From Vibrionales bacterium SWAT-3 (GTDB taxonomy: Bacteria > Pseudomonadota > Gammaproteobacteria > Enterobacterales > Vibrionaceae), in NCBI GenBank assembly GCA_000169995.1, contig AAZW01000001.1:310001-374000 (forward strand): DNA of 64,000 nucleotides, read 5' to 3'. The notes below the pieces were generated by a model. That model searched no databases. It was not told where the DNA came from and saw only the letters and a program-made list of their open reading frames with translations. Both the position numbers and the translations under genes were made by a program. This document shows, in pieces, positions 50,588-58,921 of this stretch (the first letter of the stretch is position 1; each line of letters opens with the position of its first letter).

Positions 50588-51127
50588 TCAATTAAGCAAC
50601 CAATAGCTCACGGGATTGTCTGGGCACTGATAAGGTCCACATTCAACAAAGGTAGCGATAGCATTGAGTGCAACCACGACGATGGCTAATAAGCACGCCA
50701 CACGCCCCAAATTACTCATCTTATACGCTTCTTGCGATGGCTCTTTATTAGTCAATATTAGAATGACAGCAACCGCTAATATGGTCGCAGCAAATAACAC
50801 GAAAGCCCAAGTGTAATAGTGCATCCCAAAGATAGGACTACCATAGCCAGGCGTGCCTGGAATCACATGCAGCGATACCTGCCGTAGTGAAGTGGCGACA
50901 CCATACAAGGCACCGATCAAAACAATGCCATAGTGACGAGGCTGAGGCCCATAAACCACATTCAACATGAAGCCAAACGCAACCATCACAAAACCGATAC
51001 GTTGCAACAAACACAGCGGACAAGGCAACTCATTAAGAACAAACTGAAGGATAAAGCCTATCAACAGAACGGCGGTCATGCCGAGTAGGCCAAGCGTATT
51101 TAGAAGCGTTAACTGATTTCGATTCAT
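50588..51127 (-). CDS. DsbB-like disulfide bond formation protein
   Basis: The 179-residue inner-membrane protein has four to five membrane segments. The first redox pair is in LNELPCPLCLLQRIGFV (C-P-L-C), the quinone-linked pair of DsbB. The second periplasmic loop, which holds the other redox pair in classical DsbB, has no cysteine here. Instead a C-x4-C pair lies near the C terminus (VECGPYQCPDNPVSYW). This is a variant branch of the family, usually with a DUF5993 partner, as here 9 bases upstream. It probably reoxidises a DsbA-like thiol oxidase. Confidence 0.87.
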   Translation of the reverse strand: MNRNQLTLLNTLGLLGMTAVLLIGFILQFVLNELPCPLCLLQRIGFVMVAFGFMLNVVYGPQPRHYGIVLIGALYGVATSLRQVSLHVIPGTPGYGSPIFGMHYYTWAFVLFAATILAVAVILILTNKEPSQEAYKMSNLGRVACLLAIVVVALNAIATFVECGPYQCPDNPVSYWLLN

Positions 51128-51136
51128 GTTAGCTCC

Positions 51137-51292
51137 TTACAATAAGATGGGTAATGAATCAGTCGCATGGTGATTGAACCAATACAACCCAAGGATCACA
51201 GAGCCCGCAAAAAAGCCGTAAGCCGCGGTCTTCTTGTCGAAAAAGGCGCATAGCATCGCCACAAGTAACAACAGAAATAATAAAGACATCAT
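51137..51292 (-). CDS. Small membrane protein (DUF5993-like), partner of the DsbB-like protein
   Basis: ATG 51292 (with another ATG at 51289) gives about 51 residues and two hydrophobic segments (SLLFLLLLVAMLCAFFD and AAYGFFAGSVILGLYWF). GAGGAAA lies upstream. It ends 9 bases before the dsbB-like start, so the two form an operon. The arrangement fits the DUF5993 family of small proteins found beside such DsbB variants. The role is not established; it may be an assembly partner. Confidence 0.72.
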   Translation of the reverse strand: MMSLLFLLLLVAMLCAFFDKKTAAYGFFAGSVILGLYWFNHHATDSLPILL

Positions 51293-51622
51293 AAGAGGTA
51301 TTTCCTCGCTATTTATCAAGTTCGGTCATATTGAACGTCAAAATGAATATCCACACCTACGCCCTCAATCATTCAATTTCGGAAAACCTATGGATTACGG
51401 ATTAAAAATCATCAATTTAATACTTGTTAGTAAGCGTTAACCTGTCAAGTTTCCACGACTAACAAAGCTTTCTATGAAGAGAATATGCAAGTAACACGCC
51501 GAATCAAGAAAGGCATACGCACCTCAAAATCAGGCATACCACGAAACGGAGCACAGATATTACGATTGGCTACACTTACGAGACAGGGATAACACTTAAA
51601 GAGTGAATGGCTAGGAAACATA
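51293..51622. other. Intergenic region between divergent genes
   Basis: About 330 bases contain no supported gene. It must hold the promoters of the DUF5993/dsbB pair (leftward) and of the secreted protein (rightward). A short AGGAAACATA ribosome-binding region precedes 51623. No clear operator or hairpin was seen. Confidence 0.5.
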
Positions 51623-53884
51623 ATGAAAACAACACGATTAGTCTCAGCCATTTTTCTTACCGGCCTTACCTTTCCCAATATTACTTGGGCCAACTACGCG
51701 ATCGTTCTACCCGGTCAACATGAGCAAGGGATCGACTTACAAGGTAATGAAATATCTGCCCGCAATGTGATTGATTGGGAGCTCAACCATAGTGATTTGA
51801 TATTTGGAGCTAATGCTAACCTAAGCCTTAAAACCAATATCCCGGCCGTTGGCTACATGTACAACCAAAAGTTAGAGTTAAACTCAGGTCCGCTCGAAGA
51901 CGAGATTAGAGAAATAGCAGAACGGTACGGCATCGATTACGAAGATTTCTTTTTACACTTTTCAGAAGACACCATACTTGTAGAGCCAAATCCAACTCAT
52001 GGCGAGAATACCCTGTTAAACCGTAAACCCATGCTTGTCGGTTATACCGCAGACGCAATGCACGCAGGTTTTGTCCTTTACCAACCACCACCATGGGATG
52101 CCGATGTCTTTGAACATTTCCAACAAGGGGGTGCGCTCTACATTTATCACTCTGAAAAGTTTGACCATTTAGAATTTGAATTTTCACGCTTTGCACAAGG
52201 AGGGATATTTTGGATTGAATACCCTTCCGAGATGAACACCAACAACCAAGTCACTGCATGGTCTCGTCTTGTTACAAGTGAAGATAACACTGAGAACATG
52301 ACTCAAAACCAAGCGGTTAGCTGGCAAGTGCCCTCTGATTGGGTAAGAGCAAGCACTCATGATGGCAGTGGCCAAAGTTATGGTGGCGGGCAATTTTTTG
52401 GCTCCTCTTTTGTCCGTGATGGAGGGCGTTTATACGTAGTAAGAGTGCGCTGGCAAGGCCACGGAAATGATATTCGACCTCGTTTAAGTCGCATCCAGTT
52501 CACAGATAGCTTTCCCAAAATGACCAAAGAAGACTTGCCGCCTAAAAGCGTTAAGCTTGGTTCTAAAGAGAGCAGCCACAGCCCCTCCCCTAATGAGCCA
52601 AAGCGTTGGCGAAAAATTCGTGGCTTCGACCAATCGGCCGACCTTAACCAAGACAACTATTTGTCTCCTGCGGAGTACCAGAGTCGAAGCAACAAATCTG
52701 CCACCGCTCGATTTCGTTGGCAGTCCCGTGTTATTCCTTTTGGCCGTATGTGGGACCAAAATTCGTCATGGTCGCTAACCAATCTGGCTAATCCCGGGCT
52801 ATTGATGGCAATGGGCAGTTATTATGGTCAACACTGGACCAAGCTAGGACTCAGTGGCGCCTACAACGATGACACCAATAAGCTCTTAGGTAGCAATCAA
52901 TTTGATATTTACTCTGGGGGAAACATCGCTGAACTTGATGCTATCGCAGGCTCAACTGAAGCGGATGAACACTATAAACAACAGTTCACCGCCTTTCTCA
53001 AACGATTGACTGCCGTTAATGACAAACCGTTAATTGGGCTCAATATTGGAACCGCTAACCTCTATGGTCGAAATGGACAATCGCACCTTATAGATGCAGG
53101 AAACCTGTATTTCAGGGAGCACTATATATTTCCGTCAACGGGCTTTAGCGGCTATGGCGGGCTATCGAAGTTTTGGGATAACTCAGCACTCGGCTATTCA
53201 GGGTCGAAGGTTATTCAACAAGCCACTACGCGCTATGGACGAGTGCAGTTCTTTGGAAACAACCAAGAGAATTGGCAACAAGACCAGTACTCAACTCTCG
53301 CTGTCTATTACCTCAACTACCACCCTGAACACAGCTATTTCAATCAATGGAACAACAGTTACGTGTATGGGAGCAACAACACCACAACAGATAACTTCTG
53401 GAAACCGGGCGTACCCAAAAACATGGCTTATAAGCCCACAGCATTGCTCGATATCACTCTTGGAAAACCTTCAGGTGTTATTCCTTCGGGGTTTGAACCT
53501 ATCTCATTGATGCTCTCAACTCGTACTCCACAACCTGAGGATTACACGATTGTTGGCAACACTTCACAATCCCAGGTCACTCATCAAGACTTACCTAATG
53601 GCAAGGTTTCGCTGCTACCGACTCATACCTATTTCCTTTATCAATCAGATAAACAGGTTGTAGAAGGCGGTCCAGAAGACATGGTGATAGCCAGAGAGTT
53701 TGAGCATGGACGAGTTCTCTATCGCACCGATTTTTATGGGAAAAATGCTGACTTTTATGCTGCAGAGAAAATCTCGATTCGATTAGACCCACCAATGAAG
53801 CCCGTAAGTGCTGACGGCAGAGTGGGAGAATATCTAGATGAAGTGCAGGTAGGTGGTTACCAAGGTTTGATACTACTTTATTGA
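51623..53884 (+). CDS. Large secreted protein with an EF-hand-like calcium motif, function unknown
   Basis: The 753-residue protein has a Sec signal (MKTTRLVSAIFLTGLTFPNITWA). An N-terminal beta-rich region of about 300 residues (GGALYIYHSEKFDHLEFEFSRFAQGGIFWIEYPS, then ASTHDGSGQSYGGGQFFGSSFVRDGGRLYVVRVRW) could be a lectin or carbohydrate-binding module. At about residue 338 an EF-hand/dockerin-like loop (DLNQDNYLSPAEY) occurs. The C-terminal 380 residues include repeated aromatic-rich stretches (MGSYYGQHWTKLGLSGAYND, AVYYLNYHPEHSYFNQW) resembling polysaccharide-active TIM-barrel proteins. I do not recognise a specific family. Neighbouring genes give no clue. Confidence 0.8.
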   Translation: MKTTRLVSAIFLTGLTFPNITWANYAIVLPGQHEQGIDLQGNEISARNVIDWELNHSDLIFGANANLSLKTNIPAVGYMYNQKLELNSGPLEDEIREIAERYGIDYEDFFLHFSEDTILVEPNPTHGENTLLNRKPMLVGYTADAMHAGFVLYQPPPWDADVFEHFQQGGALYIYHSEKFDHLEFEFSRFAQGGIFWIEYPSEMNTNNQVTAWSRLVTSEDNTENMTQNQAVSWQVPSDWVRASTHDGSGQSYGGGQFFGSSFVRDGGRLYVVRVRWQGHGNDIRPRLSRIQFTDSFPKMTKEDLPPKSVKLGSKESSHSPSPNEPKRWRKIRGFDQSADLNQDNYLSPAEYQSRSNKSATARFRWQSRVIPFGRMWDQNSSWSLTNLANPGLLMAMGSYYGQHWTKLGLSGAYNDDTNKLLGSNQFDIYSGGNIAELDAIAGSTEADEHYKQQFTAFLKRLTAVNDKPLIGLNIGTANLYGRNGQSHLIDAGNLYFREHYIFPSTGFSGYGGLSKFWDNSALGYSGSKVIQQATTRYGRVQFFGNNQENWQQDQYSTLAVYYLNYHPEHSYFNQWNNSYVYGSNNTTTDNFWKPGVPKNMAYKPTALLDITLGKPSGVIPSGFEPISLMLSTRTPQPEDYTIVGNTSQSQVTHQDLPNGKVSLLPTHTYFLYQSDKQVVEGGPEDMVIAREFEHGRVLYRTDFYGKNADFYAAEKISIRLDPPMKPVSADGRVGEYLDEVQVGGYQGLILLY

Positions 53885-53920
53885 AGCAGCTCGAACTTGA
53901 ACCGGTCACCATAAAACAAA

Positions 53921-53948
53921 GAAACCTAGCGAGTAGTCGCTAGGTTTC
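53921..53948. terminator. Terminator between convergent genes
   Basis: A perfect 12-bp stem (53921-53932 with 53937-53948, 4-base loop) separates the secreted-protein gene from the DUF5062 gene. Confidence 0.85.
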
Positions 53949-53974
53949 AAAGATAAAAACGAATTACTCTTTGC

Positions 53975-54235
53975 TTACTTCAGAGGATCATTATCAGGCA
54001 AAGCGTTGTGTATCCATAACGCTAGGCGCTTCTTAATATTTGCACCATCCAACTTACTGTCTGGTAACGGAGTGATTTGATTTACTTCAACAAGAAATAG
54101 ATAAACAGCCTTAACCTTGATTGGTTGAGATGAGTTCGGCAAATCGAAACCTTGCAACTTTGCCATTTTAAAACCGACTTCTAGAGCCTTCTTAACCAGC
54201 TTATCTTCATTCATGATCTTCGCGCTTTTCGACAT
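53975..54235 (-). CDS. DUF5062 family protein, 86 aa
   Basis: The 86-residue soluble, basic protein (MSKSAKIMNEDKLVKKALEV, PIKVKAVYLFLVEVNQITPLP, IKKRLALWIHNALP) matches the small DUF5062 family seen in Vibrio and relatives. GGAG lies 5 bases before ATG 54235. It is monocistronic with its own terminator at 53921. Function unknown; it is not membrane-bound. Confidence 0.82.
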   Translation of the reverse strand: MSKSAKIMNEDKLVKKALEVGFKMAKLQGFDLPNSSQPIKVKAVYLFLVEVNQITPLPDSKLDGANIKKRLALWIHNALPDNDPLK

Positions 54236-54683
54236 ATCATCTCCATCATCTTCGTAGATTGAACCTTGAGTATACCAAACTGAATCTAAGACAAGATTAC
54301 CGCGCTCTCAATTCGAACACTCTCTTTGATAAATGACATAAAACGATTCGCAGATCCAAAGCCGCTAGTCACTCAATTAACATTCACAAGATAAACACAA
54401 ACGCGCAAACGATATCTTAACAAAACACTCAATAAATGAGATCTTCAGTCAAGAAACCAAAAATTTGCCGGATTTGAACTTACCAAGCTAAAGGATACAG
54501 AATACTATTATTTTCACTTGTATACTTTTAGCTTTATAAATAAAGAATAAGCCACTGTTATTTAACTAGTTTTATACCATATCGACTTAGATCATATTTA
54601 CAGTCACCCGTAACGAAAAGTTATTTACAAAATACTCATTAAATAAATAAAATAGACCCAATAATCTTGTACTGGTGTTAATA
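54236..54683. other. AT-rich intergenic region
   Basis: About 450 bases, A/T-rich, lie between divergent small genes. No coding frame, hairpin or operator is convincing. Promoters for the DUF5062 gene and the small membrane protein must be here. Confidence 0.5.
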
Positions 54684-54899
54684 ATGCGTTACCTATGGGC
54701 TTCATTCTGTCATAAAAATCCTATCCCCGGACGAATCGTTCATATCCTTGTTATCTTGATAGCATTAGCTTCTATTGTGGTTCCATTAATGACAAAAGAT
54801 GCCACAACAATACTAATTTCACTTTGTGTTGCTTTGGCGTGTTTTGTGCTGTTTGTATTCTTTGCCCTTGCCGACAAAATGCGTTCGGGTATGCACTAA
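54684..54899 (+). CDS. Small inner-membrane protein, 71 aa
   Basis: ATG 54684 (GTG at 54675 is an alternative) encodes a 71-residue protein with two membrane helices (VHILVILIALASIVVPLM and TTILISLCVALACFVLFVFFALA) joined by a short TKDA loop. A basic N terminus and C terminus suggest both ends face the cytoplasm. A strong terminator follows at 54967. Family unknown; length and composition are those of small stress-related membrane proteins, but no function is proposed. Confidence 0.65.
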   Translation: MRYLWASFCHKNPIPGRIVHILVILIALASIVVPLMTKDATTILISLCVALACFVLFVFFALADKMRSGMH

Positions 54900-54966
54900 T
54901 CAAATTCGAGATAGCAAAGCATTTATCTGTTTCAAACCATTATCAAATGTTGGCTATCAAATACGG

Positions 54967-54997
54967 AAAAGCCCAAAGTTATTAGCTTTGGGCTTTT
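54967..54997. terminator. Terminator between convergent genes
   Basis: A perfect 12-bp stem (54967-54978 with 54986-54997) with A and T flanks follows the small membrane protein gene and faces the GNAT gene. Confidence 0.9.
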
Positions 54998-55046
54998 CTT
55001 CTAGCGACTGTGGTTGATTACAACCGAGTGATACGACAACCGAGTC

Positions 55047-55478
55047 TTACAGCGTCATATGCAGAATTGGAAATGGTTTCCCCATGTCATCAAGTGGTGA
55101 GCGTGATTCAATTTTGAACCCCATGTGCTGATAGAAGCCTACCGCTTGTGGGTTTTGCTCATTCACGTCAACTTTGGTCGCTGCCAACTGCTCAATCGCA
55201 TGTCGCAACAACACCTTACCTGCTCCTTGTCCTCGAACTTCATTCAAAACAAATAGCATCTCGACTTTTGCATCATGGACACCCACGAAGCCAACAATCG
55301 AACCACTTTCATTTCTAACGCATTTCAAAGAAACCGCAGGGAACGCATGTTCCATGATGATGGGTTTAAAAAACTCAATATCTTCTTCTGTAATAAAGTC
55401 ATGAGTTGCTCGGACTGAATTTTCCCAAACCTTAAGCATTTCTGCGTAATCTTCAGGAAGCACATTTTCTATAGTCAT
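55047..55478 (-). CDS. GNAT-family N-acetyltransferase
   Basis: ATG 55478 with AGAGAAAA upstream gives a 143-residue GNAT; the in-frame extension upstream is not conserved-looking. It begins MTIENVLPEDYAEMLKVWENSVRATHDFITEEDIEFF. It contains the acetyl-CoA loop NEVRGQGAGKVLLRHAIEQLA (R-x-x-G-x-G/A) and the terminal VNEQNPQAVGFYQHMGFKIESRSPLDDMGKPFPILHM typical of the YafP/YjaB-like group. Substrate unknown. Confidence 0.9.
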   Translation of the reverse strand: MTIENVLPEDYAEMLKVWENSVRATHDFITEEDIEFFKPIIMEHAFPAVSLKCVRNESGSIVGFVGVHDAKVEMLFVLNEVRGQGAGKVLLRHAIEQLAATKVDVNEQNPQAVGFYQHMGFKIESRSPLDDMGKPFPILHMTL

Positions 55479-55807
55479 AATTTTCTCTGGATTGAACTGA
55501 ATATAAACATGTGCAGCCGCGAAGACGCATATTAAGCCTAAACCATTAAGTGAGCCAATGATGTTTATAGGAGATCCTCGGATGAAAACACGTCCCTTAC
55601 CCCCCAAAAAATAGCCTTGTAATTGACATACGCAATACGATCCATATCATCATGCAAGCCTCCTCTCCCTAAAAAGCGAACAAAGCAGTAGAAAAAGATA
55701 TGTTATGCCCACCCAGTCAGTCATTTAATGAATGTTTTTGTGAGCGAAATCACCTGTGTTTACATTTATGGTCAATTCAACACCGCCATGTTGAAGGACA
55801 ATGATAA
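55479..55807. other. Intergenic region between divergent GNAT and PBP2 genes
   Basis: About 330 bases contain no gene I can support. The last 25 bases include AAGGACA 6 bases before the PBP2 start, a good ribosome-binding site. Confidence 0.5.
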
Positions 55808-57664
55808 ATGCGAAGAAGAAACAAATTTCGAGATCATAAGCTAGAAGCTAGATTATTCAGAAGTCGGGCGGTGTTTGCTTTTATATGTATTGTATTACTA
55901 GCAGGACTGTTGGTTCTAAACATATACTGCCTACAGGTGACACAACATGAGTACTATCAAACGCGTTCTAATTCAAATCGTATCAAAATCATCCCCGTCC
56001 CCCCTACCAGAGGCCTAATTTATGATCGTAACGGCATCATTTTAGCCGAGAACGTACCAGTATTTAGCTTAGAGCTAGTACCAGAAAAGATAGAAAACAT
56101 ATCTGAAACGATCGAGAAGCTACGTGGAGTCATCGATATATCCCAAGAGCAAGAGGAGAGATTTAAAAAAAACCTCAAGCGAGCACGACGTTTTAGTTCA
56201 ATACCTCTGTTAGACAACCTTAATGACGAACAAGTCGCTAGGTTCTCGGTAAATCGTTATAAATATCCGGGTGTGGATGTTATGGCAACGCTAAAAAGAC
56301 ATTATCCTTATGCTGATATTTTGACACACTCGCTCGGCTATGTTGCACGCTTAAACCAGTCAGACCTAAATCGTCTCATCACTGAAGGGAAAGACCACAA
56401 CTATAAAGCCACTAGGAACATCGGAAAAATTGGCATTGAACGGTATTATGAAGATGTACTACATGGAAAAGTAGGCTATCAAGAAGTCGAAGTAAACAGT
56501 CGTGGTCGCGTCATACGAACGCTCAAATACGTCCCTCCAGTCTCTGGACAAGATATTACCCTCAATATCGATGTTGAACTTCAATCTTATATACATAAAC
56601 TGCTTGGAGGCCGCAAAGGAGCCGCAGTAGTGGTAGCTCCTCACGATAACGGTGTTTTAGCGATGGTGTCTAGCCCTAGCTATGACCCTAATGCCTTTGT
56701 CGGAGGTATATCTAACCATGACTACAAAGCATTGTTGACCAACAGGAATAGGCCACTAATCAACCGCGCTACGTTAGGCACCTATGCTCCAGGCTCTACT
56801 ATTAAGCCATTTATTGCTGTAGCAGCCTTAAAAGAAAGGAGCATAACACCGAGAACCAAAGTTCGAAGCGTTGGCGCATGGCGAGTCCCTAACAGCAGTA
56901 CCAGTACTCGTGCATTTCGCGATTGGCTCAAGTGGGGGCATGGTAACGTAGATGTGACTCAATCTATCGAACAGTCCGTCAATACCTTCTTCTATCAGAT
57001 TGCATACGACATGGGTATTGACTCACTCTCCAACTGGATGATGATGTTTGGCTTTGGCGAAAGTACCGGGATCGATATATTCGAGGAAACGTCAGCTAAC
57101 ATGCCGACTAGAGCGTGGAAACGAAATCGCTTTAACAAGCCTTGGTATATCGGCGACACCATACCTATAGGTATAGGGCAAGGTTACTGGACAGCAACTC
57201 CCATTCAGATAGCCAATGCCACCTCAATTTTAGTCAATAATGGTCGGAAAAAGCCGCTCCAGTTGCTCGACAGTTTATCGAATCAAAATGATTCGACCAA
57301 AAATAAGCTAGCCGAGTCCCCGCCGATCCAAGGAGTTCCATCAAACTACTGGGAACTTGCTAGATACGGTATGTACCTAGTAAATCATGGTAAAAATGGC
57401 ACCTCTAGAAAAGTATTTCGAAACGCTCTCTATAAAAGCGCAGGGAAGTCTGGCACGAGCCAGGTCTTCGGGTTGGCAGAAAACGAAGAGTACGATGCTG
57501 ATAATACTCCCGAACATCTAAGAGATTTAGCGTTGTTTACTGGGTTTGCCCCTTATGAAGAGCCGGAGATCGTAGTAACAGTAATCCTCGAAAATGCCGG
57601 TGGCGGTTCTTTCAATAGTGCGCCCATCGTTAAGAAAATCTTTGACCAAGTATTAATCAAATAA
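55808..57664 (+). CDS. mrdA: Penicillin-binding protein 2 (MrdA-type transpeptidase), orphan copy
   Basis: The 618-residue class B PBP has one N-terminal membrane helix (VFAFICIVLLAGLLVLNIYCL). The pedestal domain has PPTRGLIYDRNGIILAENVP, and the transpeptidase domain has the active-site Ser in APGSTIKPFIAV (SxxK), the second motif SVN in IEQSVNTFFYQ and the third motif KSG in SAGKSGTSQVF. The last is more usually KTG, as in E. coli PBP2; KSG is seen in some PBPs. PBP2 crosslinks peptidoglycan during cell elongation. It stands alone, without the rodA, rlpA or dacA genes of the main mrd operon, so it is probably a second copy. Confidence 0.93.
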   Translation: MRRRNKFRDHKLEARLFRSRAVFAFICIVLLAGLLVLNIYCLQVTQHEYYQTRSNSNRIKIIPVPPTRGLIYDRNGIILAENVPVFSLELVPEKIENISETIEKLRGVIDISQEQEERFKKNLKRARRFSSIPLLDNLNDEQVARFSVNRYKYPGVDVMATLKRHYPYADILTHSLGYVARLNQSDLNRLITEGKDHNYKATRNIGKIGIERYYEDVLHGKVGYQEVEVNSRGRVIRTLKYVPPVSGQDITLNIDVELQSYIHKLLGGRKGAAVVVAPHDNGVLAMVSSPSYDPNAFVGGISNHDYKALLTNRNRPLINRATLGTYAPGSTIKPFIAVAALKERSITPRTKVRSVGAWRVPNSSTSTRAFRDWLKWGHGNVDVTQSIEQSVNTFFYQIAYDMGIDSLSNWMMMFGFGESTGIDIFEETSANMPTRAWKRNRFNKPWYIGDTIPIGIGQGYWTATPIQIANATSILVNNGRKKPLQLLDSLSNQNDSTKNKLAESPPIQGVPSNYWELARYGMYLVNHGKNGTSRKVFRNALYKSAGKSGTSQVFGLAENEEYDADNTPEHLRDLALFTGFAPYEEPEIVVTVILENAGGGSFNSAPIVKKIFDQVLIK

Positions 57665-57875
57665 AACAAGTAAAATTAAAACGATAATCTAACTTAGGCG
57701 ACAACACGTAACTAGGCTACTACCAGTCCCTGCTCTGGTAATAGTGTGTTGCACATAAATTTTTGGATTAGAATATTCTTAAAACATAGATATCGTGCGA
57801 AAGGTTTCCGTAGACCAACGAGCTTGAAACTAAGCCCACTCACTGATCTTGCTCCGTTTAGATTAACATTGAGTG

Positions 57876-58163
57876 TCAATTGATTAACGAAGCAAGCTCA
57901 GGAACCATCTTGCTTGGGATAAACTCTGTTAACTCGTAATCGGCAAGGTTGTAAATGATAAAAGGGTCATGATTTAATATACCTTCTAGTGCAGTGCGGT
58001 CCTTCGCCTGTGCAAGGATAACCCCACCAGTACGAGGCACTTTCCTGCCGGAAGCAATAAAAATACCCAGCTCGTAGTATTTATTCAGATAATCAATATG
58101 ATCCTCAAGATACTTATCAACTTCTGATAATTTACCAATATAATTTAAAGATACAATAAACAT
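57876..58163 (-). CDS. YciI-like protein
   Basis: The 95-residue alpha-beta protein of the YciI family shows MFIVSLNYIGKLSEVDKYLEDHIDYLNKYYELGIFIASGRKVPRTGGVILA. The His in EDHIDYL and the Asp in LNHDPFIIYNLA are the family's conserved pair, thought catalytic in related chlorohydrolases. GAGGAGCC precedes ATG 58163. It is 72 bases downstream of the HxlR gene on the same strand and may be its target. Function unknown. Confidence 0.9.
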   Translation of the reverse strand: MFIVSLNYIGKLSEVDKYLEDHIDYLNKYYELGIFIASGRKVPRTGGVILAQAKDRTALEGILNHDPFIIYNLADYELTEFIPSKMVPELASLIN

Positions 58164-58235
58164 GATGGCTCCTCGTTCAGGTTACTGTATAGCTTCATAG
58201 GCAATTTTTTTAGTATTCACTTTTCACTCTCCGTC

Positions 58236-58565
58236 TTAGAGTGTTTCAACCCATTGTTCAGCTAAATCTTTTAAAGGATGAAGGGATGAGATGATTTGCT
58301 TTCCTAAAACCGTAGGTTGATACCCCCCCTCTCCGCGTTCAAGTAACTTTGCCTGTCTTAAGTCTTTAATTCTTGAATTTAAAACGGCAGGAGAAATTGA
58401 TTCACAGCGATCCTGCAATTCACGGAATGTACAGGGACCACCTGAACATAGCTGCCAAAGAACTCCCATAGCCCAACGTCTCCCCAGCAAGTCAAATAAT
58501 GCCATGATAGGGATTCCTGACTCTGAGCCGCGAACTGGCTTACCGAGACAACTAAAATGAGTCAT
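58236..58565 (-). CDS. HxlR-family transcriptional regulator
   Basis: The 109-residue winged-HTH protein carries the HxlR signature LLGRRWAMGVLWQLCSGGPCTFRELQDRCESISPAVLNSRIKDLRQAKLLER, with a Cys at residue 5 and another after the G-G-P motif that could sense electrophiles or redox stress. GGAGG precedes ATG 58565. It heads a likely two-gene operon with the YciI-like gene. Confidence 0.92.
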   Translation of the reverse strand: MTHFSCLGKPVRGSESGIPIMALFDLLGRRWAMGVLWQLCSGGPCTFRELQDRCESISPAVLNSRIKDLRQAKLLERGEGGYQPTVLGKQIISSLHPLKDLAEQWVETL

Positions 58566-58921
58566 TGAGATTCCTCCGCTATCAAAAACGTGTCTGAGTA
58601 TAATCGGATATAATTTAGCTTGCTATGTTTTTAATAGCAAAAAATGACGCCTTGATTGAGGTAATTACCTTCAAAGCTTTAGCAAATGAATCTCTCCTCT
58701 AACTTATTGAGAGTCAGTTGAATTGATACACTCAAGATTGCATAATATCCAGCATAGAAACAAAGATTATTTAACAAGTTATTGTTATATGTTTTCTGAG
58801 AAATAAAAGTTGAATTAACCACAACTCTGAAGAGTGCAAAATTCTATCAGCCAATGACATATATAGCGCATAACACCTAGCATTCGACACATACGAACTT
58901 ATCTTTTAGGTTACTTAAATC
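58566..58921. other. AT-rich intergenic region between divergent genes
   Basis: About 355 A/T-rich bases lie between the HxlR gene and the broken hydrolase gene. No small gene, hairpin or clear operator was found. Promoters for both units are expected here. Confidence 0.5.
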
